Positions 1 through 12,315 of a stretch of 64,000 nucleotides of DNA are shown here, piece by piece. Below the pieces are notes generated by a model. It had not been told where the DNA came from and did no database searches. It was given only the letters and a program-made list of their open reading frames with translations. The translations under genes were made by a program, and so were the position numbers. Origin of the DNA: Hirundichthys speculiger (lineage: Eukaryota > Chordata > Actinopteri > Beloniformes > Exocoetidae); NCBI GenBank assembly GCA_018398805.1, contig JAGFBZ010000011.1, positions 124,001 through 188,000 of the forward strand, given 5' to 3'. How positions within the stretch are numbered: the stretch's first letter is position 1; every line of letters starts with the position of its first letter.

Positions 1-1471
1 AGTCAAATGAATGTCAGTGCTGCCTCAGGTTATGCAGATTTCTAGAATTTGCTTAAACCAAATAAATGAAGCATCAACACTGTGAGTGAGAACTTATTCA
101 CATATGTGTCTGCACATGCATACGTATTATTTGTCAGTAGATGCTCGTCATGTAGTGAAAAATAGTGTATGCATGCAGTGAGCCTGCGCGCTCAGTGTCA
201 GAGACATAAAGAGGGGTGGAGGGAGGGAGGGAGGAGTGGGTGTGGTGAGTGTGCAGCGTCTGTTGAGCTCAGGGTGGTGTGATACGGAAGCCAAAGAGGC
301 TCAAACTAGAACACATCTCGTTGCCCTCCTCTTGCTTGCCTCAGCTTAATCTGGCCAGTGCCAACAGGAAGGTAATCACTAGTTTGCACAAGGAGATGTA
401 ATATCTGCCTGACGCCCCCCGACACGACACACAGCACACACGTACACACACACACGCACACACACACACACCTGCACAGACACACATCACACCTCACCGG
501 CTGCCGGACGCCTTTGTAAGTGCCTGTACCACAGCTGCTTTAATAGTTCTGCACTGCAGTTGCAGTTTAGATCTCTTGCTTGCTTTGATCCTTTTTTGTT
601 TGTTAGCTCTTAAAGCCTCATTAAGTCTCCTTATGCATAGCAGTCCTTCCTCAATTTATCCCTGATATTTTACTTTTCTGCACCTTGTATCTTTTTCTGT
701 TTGCATTCCATGAATGATAACTGCAGTGGCTGTTGTGATGTGCCTCAGCGTCAGTGCCTTTGTGATGATCTTGATAGGGATAGGGAATAGTTGTAGTCTG
801 AGTCAAGGAGGGTGATCTACGTTGGAGAATGGCAGCAAGAGATATTGAAGGTTGTTTTAAGAGGAGCTTTGAGAGGATTTTTAAGTAGTCATGTTCTTTA
901 AGACGAAAAAGGCAGAAAGAATCAAACTATGCATTGATGTGTGTCAAAGAGGGAAACTCAAGAAAATTATTTAAAAAGCAAGAGAAAATTGAGCAAGTTG
1001 TTTTTTGAATAAATATTGTATAAATAGAGTGCTGTAGTGAGGTTACTACTGGTCATCTGTCTCTGTGCTAATAGGCTGTAATCTCTCTACGCTGGGCTCT
1101 AATCATTGGTGACGGCCCTCGGATGGGCCGATGGGGCGGGACTTAAGGACGAAAGGTTGAGTTTCCTATACCTTAAGCCTCAGAGGACACAGGAAGTCTG
1201 ACCCATTCACAAGCCCTCACCATTGCAGATCTTTCATTTTAGTGTTGCTGTAAGAAAACCTTTTGCCAAGTGGATTCCTCCAAGAGCAAAAGAAAGATCC
1301 AGGTGTCACGATGAATTCAGACCTAAGGCCTTCTACAATATGACAGTTTTTCAGAAATACTATAAATTGTCCATTATAGCCTTTTTATTTTTCAGCCTCT
1401 GAAGAAACCCCCCCTAAAGAAGGTTAAATCTTCTGCTTTTACTGTATTGTAAATGTCAGATTTATATCATT
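1..1471. other. No gene recognised (upstream of acsl6)
   Basis: AT-rich DNA with a purine run near 215-240 and a single GC box (GGGGCGGGAC, about 1132-1141). A non-coding first exon of acsl6 could lie here or left of the window, but nothing fixes it. Confidence 0.5.
436..472. repeat. (CA)n microsatellite
   Basis: An interrupted CA repeat near the left edge. It accounts for a Cys-Val repeat frame on the minus strand. Confidence 0.9.
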
Positions 1472-1479
1472 ATATTTAA

Positions 1480-2633
1480 TAGGGATGCACGATAACTGTT
1501 TTTTTAAAATAACCGATAACTTTCAGCTCCTAAAGGCCGATCTCGATAACCGATAACAAACACATATACCTAAGATCATTACATAAATACTATGAACAAA
1601 ACCAAAAATAGTTTTGACTCTTTAAATTGACAGATATTTATTTTTTCTAACAAAAAACTATTGACAAGCCTCTCAAACATTTTCATAAAGCTATCAAACA
1701 AACCTATTTGATATCTCACATTAACTTAAATAAGGTGCATTACTGACTGATATAAAAAAAAAAGGCTCCTTGAACTGATGGAAATACATACATCAGAATT
1801 ACAAACTGGGAAAAAATGCATTCCAGGAGTTTACAAAAATAAATATACCTAGAAAATTAATGCCCTGACACAAGTTAGATTCAAACATTTCTCCCATCTA
1901 CCTATTTCACCTTTGCTCGTGGGTCATCTTTGGCATCTTTCTTGGATTTTTCAAAAGCCTCACCAATGTGTGTAAGTCCCGGTGAATTCTTTGTTGCTGG
2001 CTTGCTCACGTTAGCATTAGCTCACGTTAGCGCAATTTCAAAACTTTCAAAAGCGATGGTTACGTTTCAGATGGCTGATCAGGTTTGACATATTAAAACT
2101 TGTGCTATTTTTCCCTCCTTGTTGAATTCGCTTGGAGCCTTTTTACAAATAACCAGTAAACTATCTTCTTTGGAAACTTTGAAGAAGTTCCATACGATCG
2201 CCGCCATGTTGTTTGTTTTTCAGCAGCAAGCTGTGTTTCAGGCTGTATTCAAGGTGTAACGTAAATTTCTTGGTTCTAGTCATTCTTTCGGCCTTTTCTA
2301 TTTTTTTACGTGTATCATGAGAAATTACTGCGAATATCAATTCAAGTCAGCAACTACCAAAATTATGACCAAGATAACAAGTTGTTTTCTGGGTATTCTT
2401 GATTTTTTTTTTTCCTTATTGAGAAATCGTTTTTCTGATTATGCCGACGCTACTTGAACATAACATTCACTGCTGGTTATTCAGGTTTCAGTAGGAGCGA
2501 GGCACTGCCATGCGGCAAAAAAAATTTATATGTTATGTTATGTTCATCATGATATCAGACTTATCGAAATGACGTCATAATTTCCTGTTATCCGCCCGAT
2601 AACTATCGGCCCAATAATTATCGTGCACCCCTA
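1480..2633. mobile_element. hAT-type DNA transposon, 1.15 kb, with exact 8-bp target duplication
   Basis: The termini are TAGGGATGCACGATAA on the left and TTATCGTGCACCCCTA on the right, and the element is flanked by the same 8 bp, ATATTTAA (1472-1479 and 2634-2641). Inverted termini plus an 8-bp duplication define hAT. The interior is AT rich and carries a broken BED zinc-finger start on the minus strand. It is non-autonomous now. Confidence 0.92.
2044..2207 (-). pseudogene. BED zinc-finger fragment of a hAT transposase, broken
   Basis: From the ATG at 2207 on the minus strand the frame reads MAAIVWNFFKVSKEDS, followed after a frame change by NMSNLISHLKRNH. This is the W/F-F..., then S-N-L-x-x-H-L-x-x-x-H pattern of BED fingers in hAT transposases. 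A frameshift and in-frame stops mark it as dead. Confidence 0.7.
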
Positions 2634-3480
2634 ATATTTAACATTATTTTTAATTACATTCTTATAGTTTGCATGTCTTGAAAATGTTGCTGTGTGTTCA
2701 TTGCTCCAAGTTTAAAAGGTAAAAGTACACAGAGCACGACAAATCAGGCACCAATGGGTTAAAATAGCCTTAGTGCAGAGTTTCATAGATCAAAACATTT
2801 TTGCAGCAGTGTAATTTCTCAGTTCACTTTTATGATGGTTTGTTTTTTCCAGCCTTTTACAAAGGATAGGGGAAGTAACTACTCAGTAGCTCTCTATACA
2901 AATCTTTTGTAGACGCGTTTATACAACATGAATGGGTGCATGAAGTCAGTCCAGTTTAATGCTCAAAAAGGCTGGAACATATGAGGCTTTTTAAAAGGGG
3001 CTAGAACTGTGAATTATTTTAGCTCATTTCAATTCAAATTCATACATTAAAATAGAATCCATGATATCCACAGGGCTGATTCTGACCTCTGCATATATGC
3101 TCACAGCTTTAGGCATTTCCCTTACATGCACTGATCTGTGTTATAGGTGAACTCTTAACCTTGGCCCTGAAAAGAGGCCTGCATGCTGTTGAAGCCCATC
3201 CCTATAGCCACTAGCTTGTATGCAAAGTTCAAACGTGTATTTTTGTCCAGCTGTTCATGCACAGTATGTGCACTAAATGTTTTGTAATAGATCTGATGCA
3301 GCTGGTATCAGGTGCCCTTAGAACTGTTTCACTTTGCACATGTGTCAGCCTTTATATATACTGTGCATTCATAAATCTGCTCCGAGCTATGCGTTGGTGC
3401 TTTGCGAAAGCTTCATTCATAGGATTTTCAGACATTGTAGCTTTGTATTCATTATTATTAATGGAATATACTGGTATATA

Positions 3481-3846
3481 CAGTCATGGAAAAAATGATT
3501 AGACCACCCTTGTTTTCTTCAGTTTCTTGTTCATTTTAATGCCTGGTACAACTAAAGGTACATTTGTTTGGACAAACATAATGATAACCACAAAGATTGC
3601 TCATAAGAGTTTTATTTAAGAGCTGATATCTTACCATTTTCCATGGTTTTCTTGATTATAACCTAAATCACTTAAGTTTTTACATCAATAGCTATGGCGT
3701 TGTACTGCCAAAAACACTGCTTTTATGCATTCAGTGTTTTCTTTTCTGTCTGTTTTAGTCACATGATGACATTTAGTGGTACCAGGTATTAAAATGAACA
3801 AGAAAGTGAAGAAAAAATGGTGGTCTAATAATTTTTTCCATGACTG
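3481..3846. mobile_element. Tc1/mariner-type MITE with 30-bp inverted termini
   Basis: The left end CAGTCATGGAAAAAATGATT and the right end AATTTTTTCCATGACTG form long inverted repeats (both run into TAGACCACC/GGTGGTCTA) and sit between TA dinucleotides (3479-3480, 3847-3848). At 366 bp it has no transposase. TA duplications fit Tc1/mariner. Confidence 0.88.
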
Positions 3847-4024
3847 TAGATACTATACTTAGTCAGTCTATAAATATCCGTTTGACTGGTTGACTAAGCA
3901 TTAGATAAAATGTTAACATCTGCTGATATGATTATGTCGCATGGAAAATTAACAGGCAGTTGATGGTCTGATATGAGATCCTCTGGAGAATCTTATCAGA
4001 TAATAGTATTATTATAGTCTAAAC

Positions 4025-4249
4025 CAGTGTTTCACAATCCTGGTACTTGGAAACCAATGCTCTGAGTATTTTAGGTTTTTCCCTGCTCCAGCACATTTGG
4101 CTCAAATTATTGGGAGATGTTAACAGACTTGTGCAAACCATGATAACCTTGATTGGTGATTCAACAATCTGAATTTGGTTTACTGAAGGAGAGAAACATC
4201 TAAAACATGCAGGGCAGTGGGTTGCAACAGCTAAAATTGCAAAACACTG
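4025..4249. mobile_element. Short non-autonomous hAT, 225 bp
   Basis: It begins CAGTGTTTCACAATCCTGG and ends GCAAAACACTG, with flanks GTCTAAAC and GTCTGAAC (8 bp, one mismatch). The CAG/CTG ends and 8-bp duplication fit hAT; the sequence resembles a very common fish hAT MITE. Confidence 0.85.
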
Positions 4250-4689
4250 GTCTGAACACTCATTCGCAAAAAAAAAAAAAAAAAAAATCAAAGTATTATT
4301 ATTAACGATGGTTTTTATTGATTGTTAGATAATGAATTTAGACAACTGCACACATGGATATCACAATCCTGAACAGGAGGAAATTTTTAAGATCTGTTTT
4401 TAAGCAGAAATGCAAATCCGTTTTCATTTACTTATGAAACAAAATGAAATGTCTGCATCCTTTAACAGTTTTTGAAATTCAGTAAAGACTTCTGTTACAA
4501 CAAACATCTTAGGTCGTCACCACTGCAACACACAGATGTGAAAAAAACATTTTTCTGGAAAGCCTGGTTTAGTTCCATTAATTTTGCCAGTAAGCTCTGA
4601 CAGTGAGTGACACTCAATACAACGATTGGTAACTTCACTCGCCTTTATGGAATGCTGTGATTTTTTTGTATTTTATTTTTTGGCACCAG

Positions 4690-4845
4690 TGGCCTTTAAT
4701 CTTAGTGGGGAGAGACAGGAAAAAGAAAACGGGGGAGACACGCAGCAAAGGGTCATAGAGGCCAGGAGTCGAACCCGCGACCAGCTGCACGAGGGCTGTA
4801 GCCCCTGTACGTGAGCCGCCTGCCGTAACCCCTGCCCTCCTGGGT
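4690..4845 (-). repeat. SINE-like repeat with tRNA-type B box on the minus strand
   Basis: The stretch includes GGAGTCGAACCCGCGACC; its complement contains GGTTCGACTCC, which fits the RNA polymerase III B box. It begins with a GGGGAGAGACAGGAAA-type purine stretch seen in fish repeats. The boundaries are approximate. Confidence 0.55.
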
Positions 4846-4996
4846 TGGCCTGGACGCTGTCATATTTTATGACATAATTAACATCTCAGATTTTTTTTAA
4901 AAGATAAAATGTCAGTTGTTTAAAAGAAAATTTTAAGTAAAAATGGGGAAAAGGCAGTTTATTATTATATATAGATATAGATATATATATTAGATA

Positions 4997-4999
<3 letters not shown>

Positions 5000-5063
<64 letters not shown>
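5000..5063. repeat. (AT)n microsatellite
   Basis: About 64 bp of nearly pure AT repeat. It accounts for a Tyr-Ile repeat frame on the minus strand, which is not a gene. Confidence 0.95.
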
Positions 5064-5076
<13 letters not shown>

Positions 5077-8000
5077 CGGGACACACACATAGAAGTGGCT
5101 GCAACACCTCAGTGTATCCTTATTGCAGGGGTGTCAAACAACTATTGGTGTCTGTGCAGTGAGCTGCTCTGTTAACCACAAGGACTGTAATTAATAAAGT
5201 CGTAGCCAGATAGGTCCCATGTTGTGGGTTGTATTCCTCTAATATAAAGAAAAAGATGCTTTTCATTGCATCATCTGATATGTGGGGATGCATTTGTAGA
5301 GTTGAGCCCTGGCAGCAGGAAAAGCTAATTTCGTTCCCCGTACCTTTACATGCCCCAGTGACTTTCAATGGCTATAGTCAACAAAGGAAGCGGCTTTCCA
5401 GTCGCATGGAAAGACAAAGAGAAGATTGAGTCTGCAGGGTGGGAAGTTAATGTAAAATGAGTGGTTTCTGTCAGGATGCACAGAAGTTCACCCAGTTTGT
5501 GAATGGAACAACTACAGCGTGGACATGCCTGGACTGAGCTTTCAACAGCCTCAGACTAACTTCAGTCCCCAGTCAGAATATCTCTGTGAGAGATTGAGCA
5601 TATCTGAACACCAACCCGACACACAAGTTTAAGTTGATTAGCTGAAAGCCAGATTGGCAAATGTTGTGAAACGTGTGGAACGAGGAAGATCATTTCCATG
5701 GCTATTCTGGCACGACATGTTTCATTTCCACAAATGAATAAACAGGAAAGGTCTTTGAGTTCTCATGCTGATGAAGTGTCATCGTTGCTGGAGGGGAGGC
5801 TGCTGGCCTGCAGCTCCTTTTTCAGTCCAGCTGAAGCAACAGCCCTTGCAGAGGGCAGCAGGAGGGTCGGACTTAAAACTTTGTAAGTGCTTGTTTGGAT
5901 GTGTGTGCCTTCCAGCTGTACAGTACTGAGGTCACTACAGGACAGAGAACTAGAAACTATGTTGACATACTACACCGTTTATGCAAAGTAAGCATTTAAA
6001 TATATTAACGCAGCCTCATCTCTCCCTTCGGAGAGAGAAAAACTTCTTATCCTTCTCAAGGCAACTCATTATGGGAGTGTTGGGAAAGACCTAAACACAT
6101 TGCTGTGCGTGATTATGGACAGAACCTTAATGCAGAGTTTCCACCTCTCCTCAAATGAGAACGTGTAGTGAGTCAAAGACACTGACGAGGGCAACATGTT
6201 TAAGAGAAACCATTTGGTTTTTAATTTTCCAGGGTTAGGGTTCTGTTATTTATCATTCTAAGGCGAGGTTTGTTTTTTCCTTATGGTGGTCAGCAAAGAA
6301 AATTCAATGCAGTAAGAGGCAAAAATACCAATGGACATGTTTACACCCTCTCAGGGTCCAATTAGGAGTCTGGGCAGGCAGTTTGTCTCCTTTTGATGTT
6401 TGGCTACTTCAGGGTAGGAAAACTTTGCTGCCACGTCTGCACGGGAAGGTCTCTTGGTTTGTTTAACCCTGCAAGTTTTGCAGAAGAACTTGTGCCTTGA
6501 CAAGAGAGTGAGTGGGTGTTCAGAAGTAACAGCAGATGTGGATTACTTGAATATGTTGTCGTCCTTCAGCCCACAAAAGCGGTTTGCTGATGTAGTTTTT
6601 ATTATCCAATCCATATAAGGTGTGTGTGTGCACGCGTGTGTGCACACGCTATTTTTAAAAAAAAAAAGAAAATAGATAAAAATCAACTGATCATAAAGGG
6701 CGTCATATTTGCCAAATACAACCACAACAAACTTTCTTCATCTTGCTATTATTTAACAAAAATGAAGACAAAAAGAAGAAAAAAACGTAGGCAATACTAA
6801 GTACCCCCTTTCTGCTTCCATAGGATTTATGACAGTAAGTTCCAGCTACATGCTCCTAATTATCAGAATTATCAGTCCTTTATGAACTGATCATTAGCAA
6901 GCGTGTAGACGTCTATAAAAGCAGATGCTGCTTGCATTTTCTGTTCTGGAACATTCAGGCGTGTGTTAACACAGTGCCAATAGGGAAGGACATAAGGTAT
7001 GGTCTTAGAATGGCAATTGTTTCTGCACTTTAGACTGTATTTGTCAAACAACCATCAAATGCAAATATCAACATTTAAGCAGTAGTTATTTTTGTAAAAT
7101 ATCACTGATCAAAAAATGAATAATGAGAAGTGGCAAATTGTGAGTGGAGACCATTCAAGAAAAGCTGTAACCAGCAAATGTTGTGACAACACCACCACAC
7201 GAAGAAAAGTAAAGTGTGGGGTAACTACTGGGAAAGATGGCAGCTGTGCTTGTTTTGTGATCAGCAGTAATTGTGATAGTTTCATAATAACCTTTTATCA
7301 TGACCCTTTTTCAGCTGCAGTCTAACTCTTTGCTAAGTTTTGTTTGAATAAAGCATGTAAATGCTGTAGTGAGTCTAATATATTTTTGATAGAGGGGTAC
7401 AATCCTCATTTCAACTCATTTTCTTCTCAATTTCACAAATTTCACCGAGCCCAAAGCAGTAACACGAACCGGAGGTTTTGTGAAAAAGGAAGGTTGGAAG
7501 GAGGTGAGACAAAATCTTTCCTTTGCAACGCAAATCACAAATATTACAGTTGAGAAATAACAGGGACAATAGAATTGGGTAAGTTTGGATTAGAAAATTA
7601 TTTAAGTCACTTATCACTTTGGGTTTTCTTCTCTCTCTCTTTTTTCTTTTCTTTTCTATTTTTCTTACATATGTTAACCCTTTTATTGACCTACAAGATA
7701 AAACGGGGAACTTCTTAGGTAAAAGATGCGAGTTTGTTCATAAAATCAAAAGATGGATAAGAGATTTGCCTGGTGTCTTTTGTTATAATTTCTAATTTCC
7801 CTGTAAACGATTTTAGAGTTTCTCAATTTGATCTTGAAATAAATTTTATCTGGCTTCTATAAGTTGACATAAAAAAAAAACTAGGACAATTTGTTTAAAT
7901 AAAGTCTCATCCAGAATTTTATATTTCAGTACAGTAGTTTAACTTGAATTTTTTCTTTGAGAAGCAAAAATAATGAAACAAATGTGAAATTGCATTTCAT

Positions 8001-9719
8001 GTCAGTATACATTTAATAAAGGATTGAATGTAATTTCAGCCACATTAAAACCAGTACTATGGACATTAATACTGCCACTCCATCTGATTAAACAGGGACT
8101 TGATCTACTCCTCTTCACTGTCTCCAGACTGACATGCAGAGTCTGGAAGTGTGTATTTGTGTAAAGGTTTTGCTCTCATAAACCAGCAGCATTCCCATCA
8201 TCCATGTCTTTATTTAGAGCTGCTCCAGAGCTACTCTGCTCCTCTTATTTTATCATCCATGCAGCCAAAATAAAAAATATCCACTGGGCACAACACAAAA
8301 TATGACACCTAGATAATCCAGGCATGCAGACAATCCCATTTTAAATCCTGCGCTCAGGGTCTGTCAGCTAAGTTAAAGCTATCCTTTTGAACAGAAATGT
8401 CTGCAGTGTTTTTTTATTACTCAAACTCACGTGCTTAACATTTCCCAGCTCTTTTATTCCCCCATTATCATTACTGGAACTGCAGACATCTAAAAACGGA
8501 CAACATAAAAAGAGGAAATATCTGACCACTGTTGCACTTGAAATTACAGGAGGGGAATCCTGCTCCGCTAAAGGGATGGTAGCCTCCTGTTTTCAGACAC
8601 ATCAGATTGATACTGTGGTTTTCTTTGGTGCAGGTGATAGTTTCTGTCACAACAGGAACTTAAACAAGAGGATTCGGGTCCGAGTGGCTATTTGGGAAAG
8701 AAGCATCGGGGAACTCACCAGTGCCTGACGGTGTTATGTAATAGACTCAACGCTGTCGAGGTGATAAGCTACGGCTATAAAGCTGTACAGTATGACAGTG
8801 TGTTTCACTGTGGTGGTTAATTGCACAAGTGTGCTTGGATATGGGAATTTGTGTTAAAGCTTGGAACCATATGACGGAGAACTGATTGGTTGAAATACAA
8901 TATGACTGTTCTAAATGTCAAAGTTTGTGGACGTGAAGGATGTAAGGTACTGTTGGAGATGGCTTTGTAAAATGTAAAAAATTGTTTTTAGCCATGCGAC
9001 GTTAAAGTCCTTCAGGAAGAAGAGGTTCTTAATTTGACTCGTGACATACTTGAAGGGCACAGGTTTATAGTGGAAAAAACACGGAGCGTGACCTCATAAC
9101 CTCTCATGAAAACAAACAATTGTTGTTGAAGCCCTCTGCTTCTAGGAGACAAAATCTTTGCTTCTTTTGAACCGTCTAAGGGCACATTGTGCGTGAAACG
9201 GCCAGCGCCGAGACCAGTTGGTTTGTTTTTCACTTGAGCTTTCTGTCATGTTGCCTCTAGCGCCAGGAGACACGTGCAGGAGGCCAAGTGGTCCCTGGTG
9301 TTCTGTGTTACTGAAGATGTTTTGACCATTTTGGTCATGTTACTCTGTCACTTTGCTGTGTGATGGATGTAGCAAGATGATGAGAGCGTTTGACGTTCTC
9401 TTACATATAGGTCAATGCATTTTATGCGTTGTCCACATATAGGACCTTTCCTCTTTATAAAACCGTATCCTTTTTATTTTTCAAAACAGGCTGTTCTCGG
9501 CTGTTGTTCTGTGCAGGAAGAAATGCATGTATCCATTAAGGAAGTATGCAGGAAGTAATTTGCATAATCGCCAAAACAGAAGCACCACAAAGTTCTGTTA
9601 TTCTGTAAAGTTTACAAAAAGAGTTATGTCTACTATGGAGTTGTTTGACTAAGCCAAGTCAGAGCATCCTAAATATTAGATGTTGCTTACAAGTAGAAAA
9701 AAAATGATTCAGTTTCTGA
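5064..9719. other. No gene recognised (upstream of acsl6)
   Basis: About 4.7 kb without a supported exon or clear repeat, apart from a GT/GC alternating run (TGTGTGTGCACGCGTGTGTG, about 6622-6641) and A/T runs. It may contain the acsl6 promoter or 5' exons, which I could not recognise. Confidence 0.5.
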
Positions 9720-9727
9720 ATGTTTAC

Positions 9728-9979
9728 TAGAGATGCGCGGATGACGTATATTTTAACCCGCAACGGCTTCTTAAAATCTCTATCCGCCCGCTATCCATTT
9801 GCAGGAACGTTTTTTCACCAATTTTCAAAACCGAACCGACCCGCCATCCTTTTTAATAATATGTAAAATATTTTTTCTTATTATTATTATTTGAGTGCTT
9901 CAACCGCAACCCGCCCGAATTTAATAAAAATTTTTTGACGAGTCATCCGCCCGATATGCGGATTAGTTCTGCATCTCTA
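9728..9979. mobile_element. Non-autonomous hAT, 252 bp, exact 8-bp target duplication
   Basis: It starts TAGAGATGCGCGGAT and ends ATCTCTA preceded by ATGCGGATTAG. Both flanks are ATGTTTAC (9720-9727, 9980-9987). The interior has several CCGCCCG runs. The intact duplication suggests a fairly recent insertion. Confidence 0.9.
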
Positions 9980-10249
9980 ATGTTTACTAGTTGTAGGCTT
10001 TTTTTCACCCTTTTTATTTCTTTTAATCAACAAAATCATGTTGAGTTCACTTGAAACAAACAACCTGGGTTATAGTTAGCACAAATAATCAACCTTTCAC
10101 TGGGATTGAGGACTCCATCGTTTAAAACTAATAATTAGTCTTTGTTCTACCATTGACAGATTGCAGTATTTTTTGCAAAGTCAGTTATTTATCAGTTATT
10201 CAAACTTCTTTTAGTTATGCATATTCAGGTTTGGTGTGTCCTTAAAGCC

Positions 10250-11081
10250 AGAGACGCCGCAACGGGGTCGGCATACTAGGCAATTGCCTAGGGCCCCGAG
10301 CTGGAAGGGGCCCCAGGACAGCGGTGACATTGGTTCTTTTGTCAATGACAAAATGACTGAACTGCTTTTGACACTGCAACGATGATACGTTGAAAACCCC
10401 CGACATAGGGTCCCCACTAGCTGTCACTGCCTAGTGTGTTAAGGGACCCCCAAGACACGGCTAATATCGATCCATATCAATGACACAACCTGAAACCTCC
10501 ATAGACACTGCAGCGACATGTTTGGAACCCCCCTAATAGGGCCCCGACTGCACGTGGCCAGCTTTCTTCAGTACTTCAAACTCAAAATGAAGCAAGTGTA
10601 TCCGTCAGGATATGCAAAAAGAAAAAAAAGCAAGAAGATGAAGGAAAAAGAGAATGGGAAATGTGTATAATCTGACATGATTAAAAAAAAAAGTTATGAT
10701 GCCACTTTGTCCCAGTCTAGTCTCAGGAAGCACAACTGCGCATGACATGTTTACTACGCTTTAGCCTAGCTTATTTAAACAGTAATTAACAGTAAGCTAA
10801 CCAGTTACTAATTTGTATTTGGAAGAGGGCGGTATCATGTGTCTTCTTGAATTTTCTACATATCATGTGATATTCTTTTTTCTTGATTGTGTTTTTGTTA
10901 AACTTTGCACGTTTCAGTTGTGTTTATGTTATGTTGTATTTCAAGTTTTCTTACATTTGTGCACCTCTGTTATTTAAAATAAAAGATTTCTGGATTGAAT
11001 GATCTCCTTGGTGTTTTTGGACTGGTGGGCCCCCATGCCCACTCTTGCCTAGGGCCCCCAAGGTGACTAGAAACGGCCCTG
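10250..11081. mobile_element. Probable DNA transposon with GGGGCCCTAGGCAA-type ends
   Basis: The left end reads ACTAGGCAATTGCCTAGGG and the right end CTTGCCTAGGGCCCCCAAGG, with CAG at the outer left and CTG at the outer right. The outermost bases do not pair well and I found no matching flanking duplication. AATAAA at about 10978 suggests descent from an autonomous element. Superfamily not settled. Confidence 0.5.
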
Positions 11082-12094
11082 CGTCTAACAAACTTACAGA
11101 GGAGTTTAGTTTTGCACGTGTGGGGAAGCTTCATACTGTCTGCAATCACATGCGCTGAATATCAGAGAAGCTTCTTTCACCGCTTCCTGACCACATGCTT
11201 TCAAATGTGATGAATGTGCTGCTTGAGTCTCTGCCGCGATTTTATGAGTCACCACAATATCATTTAATTATGAAAAAAACGATTTCCACATTTTTACTCC
11301 TCCTTGCAGTCACGGCTGGTGACTTGGTACTTAGCTCCTACTGCAGGGTCTCCTTTCATACCACAGCTTGAGTGCTCCTGGATTTGTGAGTCGTTTGGGA
11401 TCCTGCTAAATGAGTAGATGTAAAATGTGAATCCACAATTGTAGGAGTCAGTGTATTGGTAAAAGCTAGTAAACATTTATTAATTCATTATTCATACTGG
11501 CATTAATGGAAGGCTAATAGGATGAGATTAGGTCATTTTATATAGCATTTCATGAAGTTGAGACTTTCGTTCAGAGGGAAACTTTCAAGGTGGTAAAATA
11601 TTATTTTTTGGTCATTGGGAACAGTTCCATTTTCACATCATGAAATTTATGCTGATGCCTGCAGTCCGTTGTCACCTGCCAGACAGTGGTTGAGACTCTT
11701 TCAGTCCCTGTCAACTTCTTTTTTTAAATTTTTTTTTTCAGCTTTTAAAGCTGGCACTTCATGGGCGTCTAGAAACCATGTGGATTTCCTGTCATACTGC
11801 AAAAATATTGTGACCAGAAACAAAATAAAAACTTTTTTTTTTTTTATTATTTTCTTTATTTTCACAATTCTCTAAAAGAGCACTGATTTGGCATTGATTT
11901 AAAACTGTCAACGTCTCAATTATACTCCAACAATACTGGTATTTGTTAAATGTGCTCACGTACTTAATCAAGTAAGTTTGCACAGTGACTTTTGTCGCTG
12001 CATCAACGTAGTTTTACAGTATTTGTTTAGAATTTCTTCTTGAAAAGTTCTGCTCTTTAAAAATGTAAACAACTTGGTGTCCTTTGCCCTGCAG

Positions 12095-12315
12095 AGTTGA
12101 GTTCTACGCTGATGGAGAAGATGCAGGCCCAGGAGATCATGAGTGGCCTGAGGATACCAGAGATGGACGAGCTCAGCCAGTTCTTCCGCTCCCTGCCAAC
12201 GTCCACGCTTGTGGGCATTGGCGCCTTGACTGCTGTGTTGGCATATTGGTTGGCCACCAGGCCTCGTCCCATCAGACCTCCCTGCAGCCTGCTGCACCAG
12301 TCGGAGGAAGTGCCG
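12095..12315 (+). CDS. acsl6: acsl6 coding exon 1 (start codon and membrane anchor)
   Basis: The acceptor is ctgcag before 12095 and the donor is gtgaga at 12316. The 17 bases before ATG 12112 are 5' UTR here, or open coding (ELSSTL) if an upstream exon is used. The exon encodes [15 protein letters not shown], then the anchor [16 protein letters not shown] and [14 protein letters not shown]. It ends in phase 0. Confidence 0.93.

Noticed and set aside
1060..1210. CpG/GC-box promoter of acsl6
   Set aside because: One GC box and some CG pairs only; no exon or start site can be tied to it.
4886..5107. Tyr-Ile repeat protein on the minus strand
   Set aside because: Produced entirely by an (AT)n microsatellite. 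The same holds for similar frames at 40.3 and 41.0 kb.
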